NCBI RefSeq assembly: GCF_000003605.2
Contig: NW_003131871.1
Coordinates: forward strand, 25,008 to 57,584
Length of the DNA: 32,577 bases
Reading direction: 5' to 3'
Source of the DNA: Saccoglossus kowalevskii
Lineage: Eukaryota > Hemichordata > Enteropneusta > Harrimaniidae
Shown: one piece after another, positions 10,867 through 21,573 of the stretch
Position numbering within the stretch: position 1 is the stretch's first letter
Layout: each line of letters starts with the position of its first letter
Program-made: the position numbers and the translations under genes
The notes under the pieces: model-generated
Seen by the model: only the letters and a program-made list of their open reading frames with translations
The model's database searches: none
What the model was told of the DNA's origin: nothing

Positions 10867-13800
10867 GGAGGGGTGCTAAGTCGACACTTGGGTGAACTTG
10901 AATGAGAGCCTGATTTCGGCCTATGCCAACTGGGTAGTACACTTACTGATACTATAGAGCTGATATTTGAACACGATGTAATTAACTCATCTAGATCATG
11001 AAAGGTACTAACGTTAGTAACTTCCATGTCTAGATCGAGTTCGCCAAAGATAACTCGGCTTATATTTAATTGATCTGTTACAGTAAAACTTGTTCGTGTT
11101 GCAATACCATGTTTTAAATGCTAAAGGTGTTAAATTGTTGGATTATTTTAGCATCAATATTGTAGTTCCAGCCAGAACACAATCACATGAATATACAATC
11201 TCATTACGAAATTATCAATACGCATGAGTATTGCCAATAATAATCTGTACCCACAATGCATTATTGGTACACGTATACTGTAAAATGTTATGAATGTACA
11301 TTCCCATCCCATTATCTACCCTAATTTGGGAAGCTGAATAAATATTTTTTATTTTCACTCAGTTTTTTAATAATAAGTTGAATTATGATCTTAAATAGAT
11401 ACTGAAGCTAATTTCCATCAAACATTTCATAGTCATCAAAGATATATTTTGACCTGATTTTAACATGAGAAACTGAAAACAAAATTCATACATCGTGAAA
11501 ATGAATGTGCCGTACACTTAAATGTTATAATTACATTGAATATTATATTCTGATAATCTTTCTGCATTATAAATGGAAATAATATAATCAGATTATAAAT
11601 TAATAAATTTGTTATTAGATTTCTGATGAAAATAACAGAAGAACCCTCTGATTTGTTTACTAGTACACCGTGACGGCTAGTTTGGTTTCGTGTCCAGAAA
11701 AGTCTATAATATTCAGCTTTACGTTACTTAAAGGGGAGCCGCTCAATCCCATGGATTGCACCAAAGAATCATGGGACACTATTGTTTATATTGTTTACAA
11801 TGTTAATCTATCTTTTGTTATCTATTGTTATTTTAATCCAGAAAGTAAATTTGTTGTGGGATTAGGCTTAACTAGAAGGTGCTCCTTTAATTATACGTGT
11901 TTAGACATATGTTGACATAAACAATAGTGATAACAATTTTCTCGTCTGTTGGTCTCCGGTGGCTCTGAAAATCGGAAACTCATTTTTTTCTGCACTTCTT
12001 TCAAGGCAGGTTAAGGTGTGTTCATATCTTCAACAAAATGGTCGTTCCATGACGTAATAAACTTGTCGGATTTAATGCGTAAATGGCACGTTGAAATAAA
12101 AGTACGTACCATTAAATCGTTACCCACTCCTTATTTTAGTTGGATACGCAACTTGCACACAAGGAGGAGCAGGGTTTCTTTTTCTGGTCATTTAGAGTAT
12201 ATATACTTTAAATTTCGAATCGAGGTAATTGATCATATCTATGTATATTAGAATATTCATTTTTTATGCAAATTATGATATTTATGTTTCCGGGAGAACC
12301 TTGAATGAAACTATGTAAGCGTTGCATGGCGGGAATTTAGGAATACCGCACAAATTAAGTGGCAAGGGCCACCACGGATACTAATAACTATTTAATTTAA
12401 TATATAGCCAACATTGCAGTTTTTCAACTGTATGTAAAAGACAATTCGGTTCGTGTATAATACTGGGCCCATGACGTCACTCGTATCATCCAGCCCTCAG
12501 TACGAACAAATGATATCAGGTGATAACATTATAGTATGTGGGAACAATTACAGAAGTCCTGTATCAGAGTCATACCAGTGTTAGTATCCATATGGGATGA
12601 GTGATACTTCGTAACCATGGATACACGAACAGCGTAGGTTTCAGACTATTCCGAAACTTGGAATTTGAATTAACACTATGCAAATCTGTGAGGTACCCCC
12701 CGGCCTATATATCCATCATAAAATGTTGAGATTATGGATGCATAACGACAAATTTACTACGGAATATTAATTTAGGAGGGGGATTCGTAAACAATAGACG
12801 TTTATTGAGTTAGGAGGCTTTGTTTGTCCTTGAAGGTCATTGTAGGTATGTTTGTCTAAGGGATAAGAACACCTAGTACCCTCAAAATGAGTGCGTGGAA
12901 AGGTCATGGCAGGATATCCATTTTTAATATTTTAGGTTTCTTCTTAACAAATACAACATAATTTGTTTATTAATTAACAAATTTAAATTTGGTTAGTATA
13001 TTTCGAAGATTACTCTTGACAACATATAGAGCTATGTTTTTTTTAATCTTGTAATTTATTACATTTTTTTGAATCGAATAAAATAATCTATTATATAACT
13101 CAGTCAGTTACCATAGCAACAAAAACATTACTACTGACAAACGCGATAACAATTTGTTGTAACTGCATAATGTGAATGTACGATATATAATGTGACCTCG
13201 ATTTTCAAGGTTGTTGTAAAACTGACATGAAGCAAAGAAAATGCCGACAAATAGAGACTGTAAATTTAACAGGATATGGGAGTTCGATAAAATAGTTCAA
13301 TTGATCAGCGCAGATACCCGCATTGCAACTCAGTCTTATTCTCCATTTGGATTTATTGATTTAACCAGAATCAATGACATCGTATAACTGAACGGTAAAG
13401 TGAAACAACAATCCTCGGTCATTCAGTCTTTGATTTTCCGAATTAAGCAGTGTTGGATTAATTTTAGCAGGCGAAAGTTTGGTAGTTGAGGGTGCCGGTA
13501 AATGTTTCGTTTAATTCATAATTGTAGTAATGAAATATGAAATAGATGCGATTCACTGGCGTCTACCACGCCCGGTTATCACGCTATTCAATGTTTATTT
13601 TTACTATTACGCTGCATGGGCGTGATGCTAAGTTGTTCGACCTTTGACCGGGATCGTGACCACGCAAGGGCGTCAACATCAGGTATTTTATAGAATCAAT
13701 ACGCCGTCACGCTCCGGGGTCATACTACGATCGGGATATTGGAATGTTGTCATGGAAACAAGTGGTCCATTCTGACTTCTTCCATGACACATGGTCATAT

Positions 13801-15517
13801 GGTTTCGTATGGTTCTCACGTGTTCGAATAATAATCACACACGTCATCAAAAATGCGTGACTCAGAAATATCACGGACGGTAGTTCCATGGTAATATTTT
13901 ACGTGGCATCGTCAAAAACCCCATTCATCACTTATCGCACGAGTAGTACACCGAATTAAATCAGCTGTTTGTTGGCGGTATCGACAGATGTTGCAGGATT
14001 CACGCACCAACTGATACGTGGCCGGTGGTGGCCTGGATCATGCGACACTGGCAGAATGTTGCATCGGGGATTAAAATTCCAAAACGTCGCACTTCACACT
14101 GTTCCGTGGCAAGGATTTAGCGTACGCACGGATTACTGGGGCGAACGGGGTGACCGGTCACTCGTAGAAAATACATGGCGGGACATGCCCGTTACCTAAG
14201 CGACTTACATTATTTTGAAAAGTGCTGGGTCTAATTTACTGACCTATATACCACGAATAAATCAGGGTGACATTTTTTTTTTTTGACATTCTTTCGCAAA
14301 AAAAAATATGTGTTTGTAGTATTTTCGAAGCAGATTAAATATGAAAGTAAAACTGAGTACTAATTGTTTGTATGGTTCCCTGAGTGGGGTTTACCGGTAC
14401 AAATGGGACTACGTCATACAGCGTGATAAAACATGCGGAAGGCAGGCATGTTTGAACATCTCGCCCACAACCCTGGATCAGGTGTTATTGTGTGTAAGGT
14501 CACATGACTTTGTGCATGGAGAAAAACCGTGGGAAACCGCGCCATTCCAATGTTCCTTAATTTCATATATTGTCCTACATGGCACCTATGTACAAGTATG
14601 TCTGGTATGTCATCCTGAAACAAACATTACAGTAAAGCAAAGTTCACACGGGTACAATCTTTCCAGTATTTCTCCTAAATTTCCAGTTATTTCGGAGAGG
14701 GAATACTTTTCTTCTAACAAAAATAGAAATTACTAATACAGTATATTACTTTTACTAATATACGTGCCATTACCAGTCGCACATAATTTCAAGGTCGAGC
14801 ATGGCGAACAAACGTTCCAAGTACTAGAATTTAGAAAGGGTTACGAAATAAACGCTAGATTCCTTTTCGGCGAATTCATGGTTGTCAGTTTCTGGAATTA
14901 GAAAAATAAATCTGGCAAAATTCCAACAACAAAAAAAGTGCGACACAGGTTTTAAAACCAAACCACGAAATTCACGTAACCTTGACACGGCCCTGTTAAC
15001 GTATTAGAACAAGTTGACCTTGACTTTCATGGAGGAACGCCCAAATAGTGAGCAACATTGGGAATTCTAGCATGGGGTCAAATAGACAGACTAAATACAA
15101 CCCACAACATGACCAAAAGTAGCAGGATGCTTATAGCAACGTTGCATTGTTTTGCCATATTTAAAGGTCGTCAACATCCTGGATAGAAAACTAATGCGTC
15201 ACACCAGCGTGTTGACCTCACTCTTTTACACACGTATACTGACGAAGGGTAAATTTCTAACTGCCGAATTCCATTGCAAAGTCTTCCTGGGCAGAGCGTA
15301 ATCCCACAGACCGAGATCGTCCTTCAATATGCAGATTATCTAAATGCTTTGTTTTCAAAAGCTAGAGTTCTCCCTAGCATACAAAAGACGGCATGCGACG
15401 TCACGGTCGTTTCCACGGTAACATCGCAAAGGCACCACCATAAGGCTGTTACGTCACAAAAGGATAAAAACAATGAGCACAAATGTGTAGAATTCACTCC
15501 ACAACAAAGTGGGGTCT
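10867..15517. other. CpG-rich intergenic domain, no gene recognised
   Basis: Open frames at 13969-14199 and 14341-14736 (131 codons) match no family I recognise and look like chance. There is a perfect CRE, TGACGTCA, at 12472-12479 and a CACGTG at 13817. CpG is especially dense at 13561-13740, where I count sixteen in 180 bp. This stretch lies downstream of the IER gene and upstream of nothing recognisable; it may hold enhancers. Confidence 0.45.
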
Positions 15518-15523
15518 TTTATT
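15518..15523 (-). terminator. Candidate polyadenylation signal for the IER gene
   Basis: The minus strand reads AATAAA here (plus TTTATT). I found no AATAAA on the minus strand between this point and the IER stop, about 1.0 kb away. If used, the 3'UTR would be about 1 kb. Several ATTTA motifs fall on the minus strand in that interval (about 15604, 15750, 15844 and 16508), as is common in unstable immediate early mRNAs. Placement is inferred. Confidence 0.35.
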
Positions 15524-16049
15524 TTAAAGATAACAATTTTCATATAGAGTCTGTTGCAAATTCCCCGTTTTAAAACTGAGGTTGGAGGAAAAACAACATA
15601 ATAAATATGTCTCTCTGTACATAAGAAATGTTGAGTTCATACTACATCTAAGCTGTACACAACTAACAAAAAATAACCATTTGTTTTGTTGTGATAATTT
15701 ACATTGCACCAACGACTTGACTTGATGGCTTTGTGAAAAAGATACAAAATAAATCGTAACAAAATGACAATCAAATAACGTACCAGACAAACTATAAAAC
15801 AATAACTGTCACCAAATGATGGAAAGAAAGGCAATTTCTTTTTTAAATGGAACAAAGGCGTGATTGTAATCGTTGTACAGTGTGGGTAAAACCGTTTACT
15901 CAACTTGTTATTCGCCACTTTGTGCGAAAAAAATAAAGAAAAAAACAAAATATTGCGTATCACAGAATGATTCAGAAAGTTGGAAAACCATGGAGGTAAC
16001 ACGATAATATAAAATGTGATCAACAACAGCAGAACGTGATTCGAACGAC

Positions 16050-16077
16050 TGACGTCACAATATATGCCTATATATAG
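16050..16077 (+). promoter_or_regulatory. CRE plus TATA box, possible plus-strand promoter
   Basis: A perfect palindromic CRE (TGACGTCA, 16050-16057) is followed ten bases later by the TATA-type CTATATATAG (16068-16077). The TATA palindrome does not fix direction. If used on the plus strand, a start near 16100 would run antisense through the IER gene. It could instead be an enhancer in the IER 3' region. The motifs are seen; the function is inferred. Confidence 0.35.
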
Positions 16078-16541
16078 CAACAAAAGAAGCCGAAGAAAAC
16101 AAACCGAATGGCCTTCGAAGTCAACGAATTATTCGGCAAACAAAAAACGTACAGAACAGGAATTTGGAAATACGGGAGAGATATTCCAACTTCCTGTTTC
16201 AGTTATTTCTTGCACTATCAGTTCTGCTTTTGTTGGCGTTTGTAATCCCACACACAGTGACCAGATATCACTTCCGCCTTTCCTTTGTCAACAACTTACA
16301 ACGAACTACGACTACTTCCTGGAAATGCCTCATAACCCGTATTGAAACGAGAAACAAAATTATACTACCACTAAGAAAAAAAACAATTTTTGGCACAATT
16401 ATATCCAAATGTAGTTTTCTGGCAGTGGTTCTTTGGAAGTACATGGCGTACAATAATTAATATAATACAATGGCCATATGGGTACCTTTATGTACAAGGC
16501 TGTTTTTTAAATTTTAGCACAATAAAGAGTTCCCGTCCATG

Positions 16542-17384
16542 CTAGAATGCCTCGATTGGTCTGGCCCAGTTTTCTATACATTTAACACCCGTGGACGGTA
16601 GACTATATTGCTGTAAATGAGTTGTAGTGTTAAGTTGGGTGGAGTTCTTGTGACTCAGGCACGACACGAGTCTGTTCCGGTTAGCACCGTTTTCTGTTGA
16701 CAATGAGTCAGAGCTATGTTGATCCTTGCCGTCCGCCAAACTTGACAATCCAGAATTAAACCTGGTCACAAGGTTTGATATTTGAGTTTGGTCAACGGTC
16801 ATTGAATGTTCTTCAAGTGATTCAGAGTCTTGTTCAAATTTGCAACGTTTTGGTGAGATAGATTCGCATGCGTCTTCGAGTTCAGTTCGCTTCCGCTTGT
16901 TGCAACATGTCTGTGAGCAAAGCGAGTGATTCACTTCGCCCAAAATCTTTCGATCGTGGCAGCAAGTGTCTTTTTGAATTTCTGGTTCAACTTTATCCTT
17001 TGCTGGTGTATTTGTCTCAGTAACCATAACGTTTTCCTTATCTTCGTCAGCGGTTCGTTCATCGTCCATTTCGTACTCACACTTTGGCGCCGTTTCATTC
17101 TCGTGTTGTTCTGATGTGTCATTGTTATCGACCACGTCGTTCCATGCCGGCTTGGCGGTTTCATCATCGTCCTCAGTACACTCTAACTCATCCCGATCTT
17201 CGGATTCCGAATCGTCATAAGTACGCTGTAAGCCGTACATCTGTTCATAAATAGCGGTCCTTGCGTTGTGTATCACATAGGAAACAAGCAGATTCTTGCG
17301 TAGGTTCAGACCGCCACGTTGTTTTCGGTAGGAAGCGATTTTCCCGAACGAAACGCTGATTAGTCTTTGTGCATCTGTAGACAT
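16542..17384 (-). CDS. Immediate early response protein, IER2/IER5 family (complete, single exon, 280 aa)
   Basis: IER proteins are small nuclear, stimulus-induced regulators; vertebrate IER2 and IER5 are intronless growth-factor and stress-induced genes, and IER5 works with PP2A. Residues 4-50 match the family N-terminal domain: an AQRLISVSFGKI start, then the diagnostic QRGGLNLRKNLLVSYV, then NARTAIYEQ. Residues 57-75 and 84-120 are highly acidic. A bipartite nuclear localisation signal is likely at 163-183 (KRKR, then SPKRCKF). The second family block is at the C-terminus: QISNLVTRFNSGLSSL (201-216) and ENWARPIEAF (271-280), like the NL-x-FGSGFSGL and ARAI-x-AF endings of vertebrate members. 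The first ATG has A at -3. The middle is diverged, so it cannot be called IER2 or IER5; it may be their single pre-duplication homologue. The stop lies about 11 kb from the POFUT1 3' end on the other side of the promoter, with no sign of joint transcription. Confidence 0.93.
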   Translation of the reverse strand: MSTDAQRLISVSFGKIASYRKQRGGLNLRKNLLVSYVIHNARTAIYEQMYGLQRTYDDSESEDRDELECTEDDDETAKPAWNDVVDNNDTSEQHENETAPKCEYEMDDERTADEDKENVMVTETNTPAKDKVEPEIQKDTCCHDRKILGEVNHSLCSQTCCNKRKRTELEDACESISPKRCKFEQDSESLEEHSMTVDQTQISNLVTRFNSGLSSLADGKDQHSSDSLSTENGANRNRLVSCLSHKNSTQLNTTTHLQQYSLPSTGVKCIENWARPIEAF

Positions 17385-17710
17385 ATTTCTTCGATAAGCT
17401 GCTCGAATATCTGGATAATATTAAAACTAGTGGTTTTTCACAGTGGTTCACAGCCTTCTTTGTCGATCAGGTAGTGTAAAATGACTGCTTCGATGAATTT
17501 CACGCCAAAATATTGGAGTGAGTCTAACGCACACGTAAACTCAATGAATGGCGTGTTCGAAATGAGGTACAACCGTTACGAACTTTACCTTTCGAGAAAC
17601 CATGACGTCAGTGCCTATTTCCGACAGCCAATCACAACACACCGTGTCATAGAGGTCACTTGTTTGCATATTTGATTGACAACATGGGTGGATTTCCTAC
17701 AGTGGCTAAA
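17385..17710 (-). other. Probable 5' untranslated region of the IER gene
   Basis: This is the interval between the ATG and a start site guessed at about 30 bp downstream of the TATA-like box at 17734-17743. It contains a perfect CRE at 17603-17610 and a CCAAT at 17628-17632, so a second start nearer the ATG is also possible. No intron signal is needed to explain the frame. Confidence 0.35.
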
Positions 17711-17951
17711 ATTGATGGGCCAATCAGTTGACGCTATTATAGGCTTTTCCGCTAACTGCTACGTCACAGAAGCGGGGACGGTACGGGTAATTTTGCTGAC
17801 TACGTCACCAGATAAATAATAGTAAACAGAGTAGTCAAGGCGAGAGAACAAAAGACCCAGTTTACTATTCATGGCCGCGTGAGTCATGTATTACACCAGC
17901 TATAACTACGCAGGGCTTCGCGAATACCAGACATGCCTTACCCAAATTTGG
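17603..17951 (-). promoter_or_regulatory. IER promoter: CREs, CCAAT boxes, TATA-like box and CArG box
   Basis: Reading away from the ATG: perfect CRE TGACGTCA at 17603-17610; CCAAT at 17628-17632 and 17720-17724; TATA-like CCTATAATAG (minus strand) at 17734-17743; CRE half-sites TACGTCAC at 17760-17767 and 17801-17808, read as GTGACGTA on the minus strand; and a perfect CArG box CCAAATTTGG at 17942-17951. This is the classic immediate-early layout: CREB/ATF sites just upstream of a TATA box and an SRF site further out. Vertebrate IER2 and IER5 are known serum- and SRF-responsive genes. The motifs are read directly; their use is inferred. Confidence 0.7.
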
Positions 17952-18899
17952 AATAGGGGTGAAGGCGTGCCTAGCTAAGAGCATTTCGAGGGTACCTCGA
18001 TGAGTTACCATTGAATTACGTTGGCGCGAAAATCCAACGTGGAATATTTGCTACAAATGTTACAATACGAAACGAGACGAAGAAAACTTACTGTGGGCAT
18101 TTTCGCGCGTTTCTCAATAGAGTTCCGTATTTACGTGGCATATATGAAGAAGATTTGTTTACACATTTTCATTGTAATTCGATGATTATTATTATTTTAT
18201 TGCAAATCTTCCCCAATTGCATTCAGTTTGTGATCTTGGCTTACCGAAAGAAATATACTTTAGAAAATAACACACACACAATCGTGAAGGGGAGGGGGGG
18301 CTATATGTTTCTATTAATGTATTTTTATTTATTTATTTGAGTTTGAAGTACTCAACGGTGGATTGTATAACGGAAACAGTCTCGGTGTTTTCTCCGCGCT
18401 GACTGACCTCGGATTCTACGGCGGATTTGAATTGAATGTTCAAGGCCGCTGACAACGAGGACATATTATTACAAGCAAACTATGATGTCACGTCTCCGAC
18501 ATCCTCGGCGTATGCACGTTGTTATCACCATTGAGAAACTCGTGTCACGACCTGTGTTGTTGTCGTCGCAAAGGTCGTATTGTAATTTCGGCCTATAAAC
18601 AGGGACCTGTGTCATTGTCTGCCGCGAACACTGACGCAGATAATAACAATGTGTGAATCGAATCATACCTTCTTAACGCTTCCGTCCCTGTTTACGAATG
18701 TTGTTTTCTAGCACATACTTATTGAAGTTTTCATCCGGTCGACGCGAACTGGAACACATATAAATTCGTTGTACCAGTAGTTCGTTTATATTATTATTAT
18801 TACACATAATTTTTTAGTCATATTTATATCTAAATCATATAGATTACCTTTTAATTTTCGTTATGTAAATAGAAATTTTCCTTTCCTTTACCAGTAAAT
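17952..18899. other. CpG-rich upstream flank of the IER gene
   Basis: No exon was recognised. The frame at 18011-18340 ends in low-complexity sequence and looks like chance. An imperfect palindrome, TCGAGGGTACCTCGA, lies at about 17987-18001. This may be part of the IER upstream regulatory region. Confidence 0.4.
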
Positions 18900-19053
18900 T
18901 GTAAATTTCTACTTGACAGTCTGGGCCATGGACTGGACTAGTCCATAAGGACTATTACCATGGTCCACGCCGGAATTACTACTATTGTATTTTGTTTATA
19001 AGTTCTGTTATAATGGTCATACTGGTGAAATAAATAAATAAAAAAAAAGCTAC
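18900..19053 (+). mobile_element. Probable 3' end of a non-LTR retrotransposon or SINE
   Basis: A stem-loop at 18926-18963 has CCATGG at both outer ends and TAGTCC/GGACTA inside. It is followed about 60 bp later by GGTCATACTGGTGAAATAAA and a simple tail of AAAT repeats running into poly-A. A hairpin followed by a short tandem-repeat tail is typical of CR1/L2-like non-LTR retrotransposon 3' ends. The 5' border and coding region are absent, as in 5'-truncated copies. The family is not identified. Confidence 0.4.
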
Positions 19054-21573
19054 TATTAAGTATTCAGCCCCGGGTGGATCCGATAGTAGAATTACAATAT
19101 CTATAATCGATATTTAAAAAAATGCTAACAGTAACAACCTCTAATCCTCAACTGCACTTAACATTACGTGGTTTATAACATTTTTTTGTCTGCAATCGGG
19201 TTCCTTGTTCAGACTTGAACGTCTATCAATAAGGTTTATTAACGCTACACGTTTATACGGATGACGAGGACGTGACAAGACTCATTATAGCAATGATTCA
19301 ACACGTGACTTGTTATTGTGTGACGTATCAGTTGTCGTTTCATCGTGCAAGTACTAGTACCCGTACACGGCGTGACGAAACACAGATATTATTGAGAATA
19401 AACCAAATTTTTTCAGAAATTGGTAAGCAAACCGGCAAAAGTAACGAGAGAACAGTTCCAATCGGACACGCACGTGTGGGTGGAATTAAAATCTATTTTT
19501 AGCTTAATCAAAATCACACGTCACCACAGGCAACCATGAATATTTTCCCATACCCTAGATATTAAAGTGTATAGTACAACATATAACACCTTTTTGTCTA
19601 CCAGTTTTAGTTTTATTTACTACCTGTATATTGCACTAACAAAAATTAATTTGTATAATAAATAATTTGCATAATAAAGGTCAATATATTTTGGGGCAAA
19701 TTCAATAAACTACTAGTATTCAAAATTCCACATCAATGTGTCATCTGGTACATTAGTGTAAAACAAAGTGCAGATGTTATGGACATAGGGGGTGATGACA
19801 ATAGCTTTTACAAACAATGAACATGTCATTTTTTTATTCTTTTTGAATAAAAAACAATTTTGTGAAATTAATGAATTAATTTTGCATCTGTAGCCTGAGT
19901 TCTCAGCTGTGTACTTTACCAGTGTACTCGGGAGGGGGAAGTAAGCTGAAAAAATTTGTCCCACTTTAAAGTTGCCACCTTTATGTTGATGTTACCTTGA
20001 AATGTATATATATCCCATTGCATACCTTCATGGACCTGCCAGCAGGCTGACATGTCTACTCCAATGAAACTAGTTCAAGGGCAGTAACTTATAAACAGAA
20101 GCTATGATTGTTTTTTTGTTTCTGTAATTGTCAATACAAATATTAGTCATTGTCATTCTGGCATAATTAGGCTAAGTACATTTATTTGTTTACACAAAAC
20201 AATAGATTAGTTTTAAAGGTCAATATCTATAATAAATTGCAACACCTCTAATGTACACAATAAAAGACATATCTTTTCTTTTTCGTTGCCAACAATTTCA
20301 CAGATTTGATATGACATCCAATCTTGTGAATATTGGCCCAGACAGTATATACAACACATGTTGTTTTCAAAAAATTCAATGAAAATTGATTGACGTTAAA
20401 TGGTTTTTGTTTTTGGAGAGTGAATCTTAAAATTTCTTGTTATTTATTCTCTCTTTTTTTTTAGGGAAAAAAATCAACATATTGATAAATCCATTAAATA
20501 TATTAAAAAAATCAATTTTACATATGTATAAAATATTGACTAAACAGAATATTCAAATTGTAATTTTATTAAATGAAGACTATCTGATAAGGAGATGTTT
20601 GTGTATTTTGTCATGGCAACATCATACCAAGTCTCATATTTTTGGCTTTCCCTACAAGTGCAACATATGCATTAATACAACATCCAGTATTTTGATAAAG
20701 TAATTTCAAATTTTTTTCTTAATTAATTAGTTTCCCTAATTATTGTATTTCATAGCTTGCTAGGGAGCTTTATCTTACCTCCTTAACTAAATGACAAAAA
20801 TTATGTCAGGCAGTTTTATAATAATGTATGCAGTGATGCGGAATGGAGTTGTCATAGCAACAACCAATGTCAATGATGACACTGATGCAGAGTCAGCTCC
20901 TGTTGCCTAGCACACTGTCTCCATAACGATGAAAGCAGAAAAATGCATTTGAAAATGAACCGTATAATAATGTATGACCTTTATAATCTCTGGGCATGAA
21001 TTTTTTTTTTCTTTCAGCTTTAGTGAGTCTGTTTAATGAATTTGTTTTTGTTTCATTTTGTGCAGATTTTTTTTTTAGAAATATAGATTTTTTATATACA
21101 TTTTTGTAATTTCCACTGTAAATTTCCCTGTGTAAATTACTTTTCCTAAATCTATCGCTCAGGTTTCTGAGCATCAACATCTAACTCTAGGATATTTCCA
21201 AGCATGAATTGACATCATCTTCAATGTTATAGTATTTGCATAATGCTCTTTGCAATAACATGTGAACTAGTGAAAATTGTAATAAATGTATTACACATAT
21301 AAAGACAAAAATACTGTAAAATAGTGTATTTTAGCTGGAATTAATTTTCACTGAAAAACCAGTTGGGGTGTTTTGTATGGAGTTTATTTTCACGGATTCT
21401 TGATGAGTTGAATGTAAAATATAGGAATAATAGTATATTCACTGTATTTTATTTAAATAAAGTATTTTACAATGAATGATTTGTCTCTGGATCGCATGTA
21501 CATTTGTTCAAAAGTGGATGCTTACAATTTATGTTATCAGGTCTCTGTCAAAATATTGTAAAAAGAATAAAAT
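19054..21573. other. Non-coding stretch spanning the CpG-rich to CpG-poor transition
   Basis: To about 19.5 kb CpG and CACGTG (19302 and 19471) are still frequent. Beyond that CpG almost vanishes: I read two in 20041-20700. No exon was recognised on either strand; open frames are AT-rich chance frames. AT-rich sequence near 21300-21470 leads into the repeat element. Confidence 0.5.

Noticed and set aside
13969-14199. 76-codon open frame in CpG-rich DNA
   Set aside because: The peptide matches nothing I recognise, and there is no convincing splice context or neighbouring exon.
14341-14736. 131-codon open frame on the plus strand
   Set aside because: No recognisable domain or family signal. 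Composition resembles the surrounding DNA, and an open frame of this size is expected by chance in 32 kb.
15637-16083. 148-codon minus-strand open frame, hydrophobic
   Set aside because: It lies in the likely IER 3'UTR, is rich in F/I/L/Y from A/T-rich sequence, and has no family match; treated as chance.
16064-16460. Overlapping plus-strand open frames, one with a hydrophobic stretch like a membrane segment
   Set aside because: They overlap the region behind the IER gene and start at or near the CRE-TATA module, but the protein is unrecognised. The hydrophobic run can come from T-rich sequence.
16926-17167. Open frames in other registers across the IER gene
   Set aside because: Shadows of the 280-codon IER frame, which alone has family similarity at both ends.
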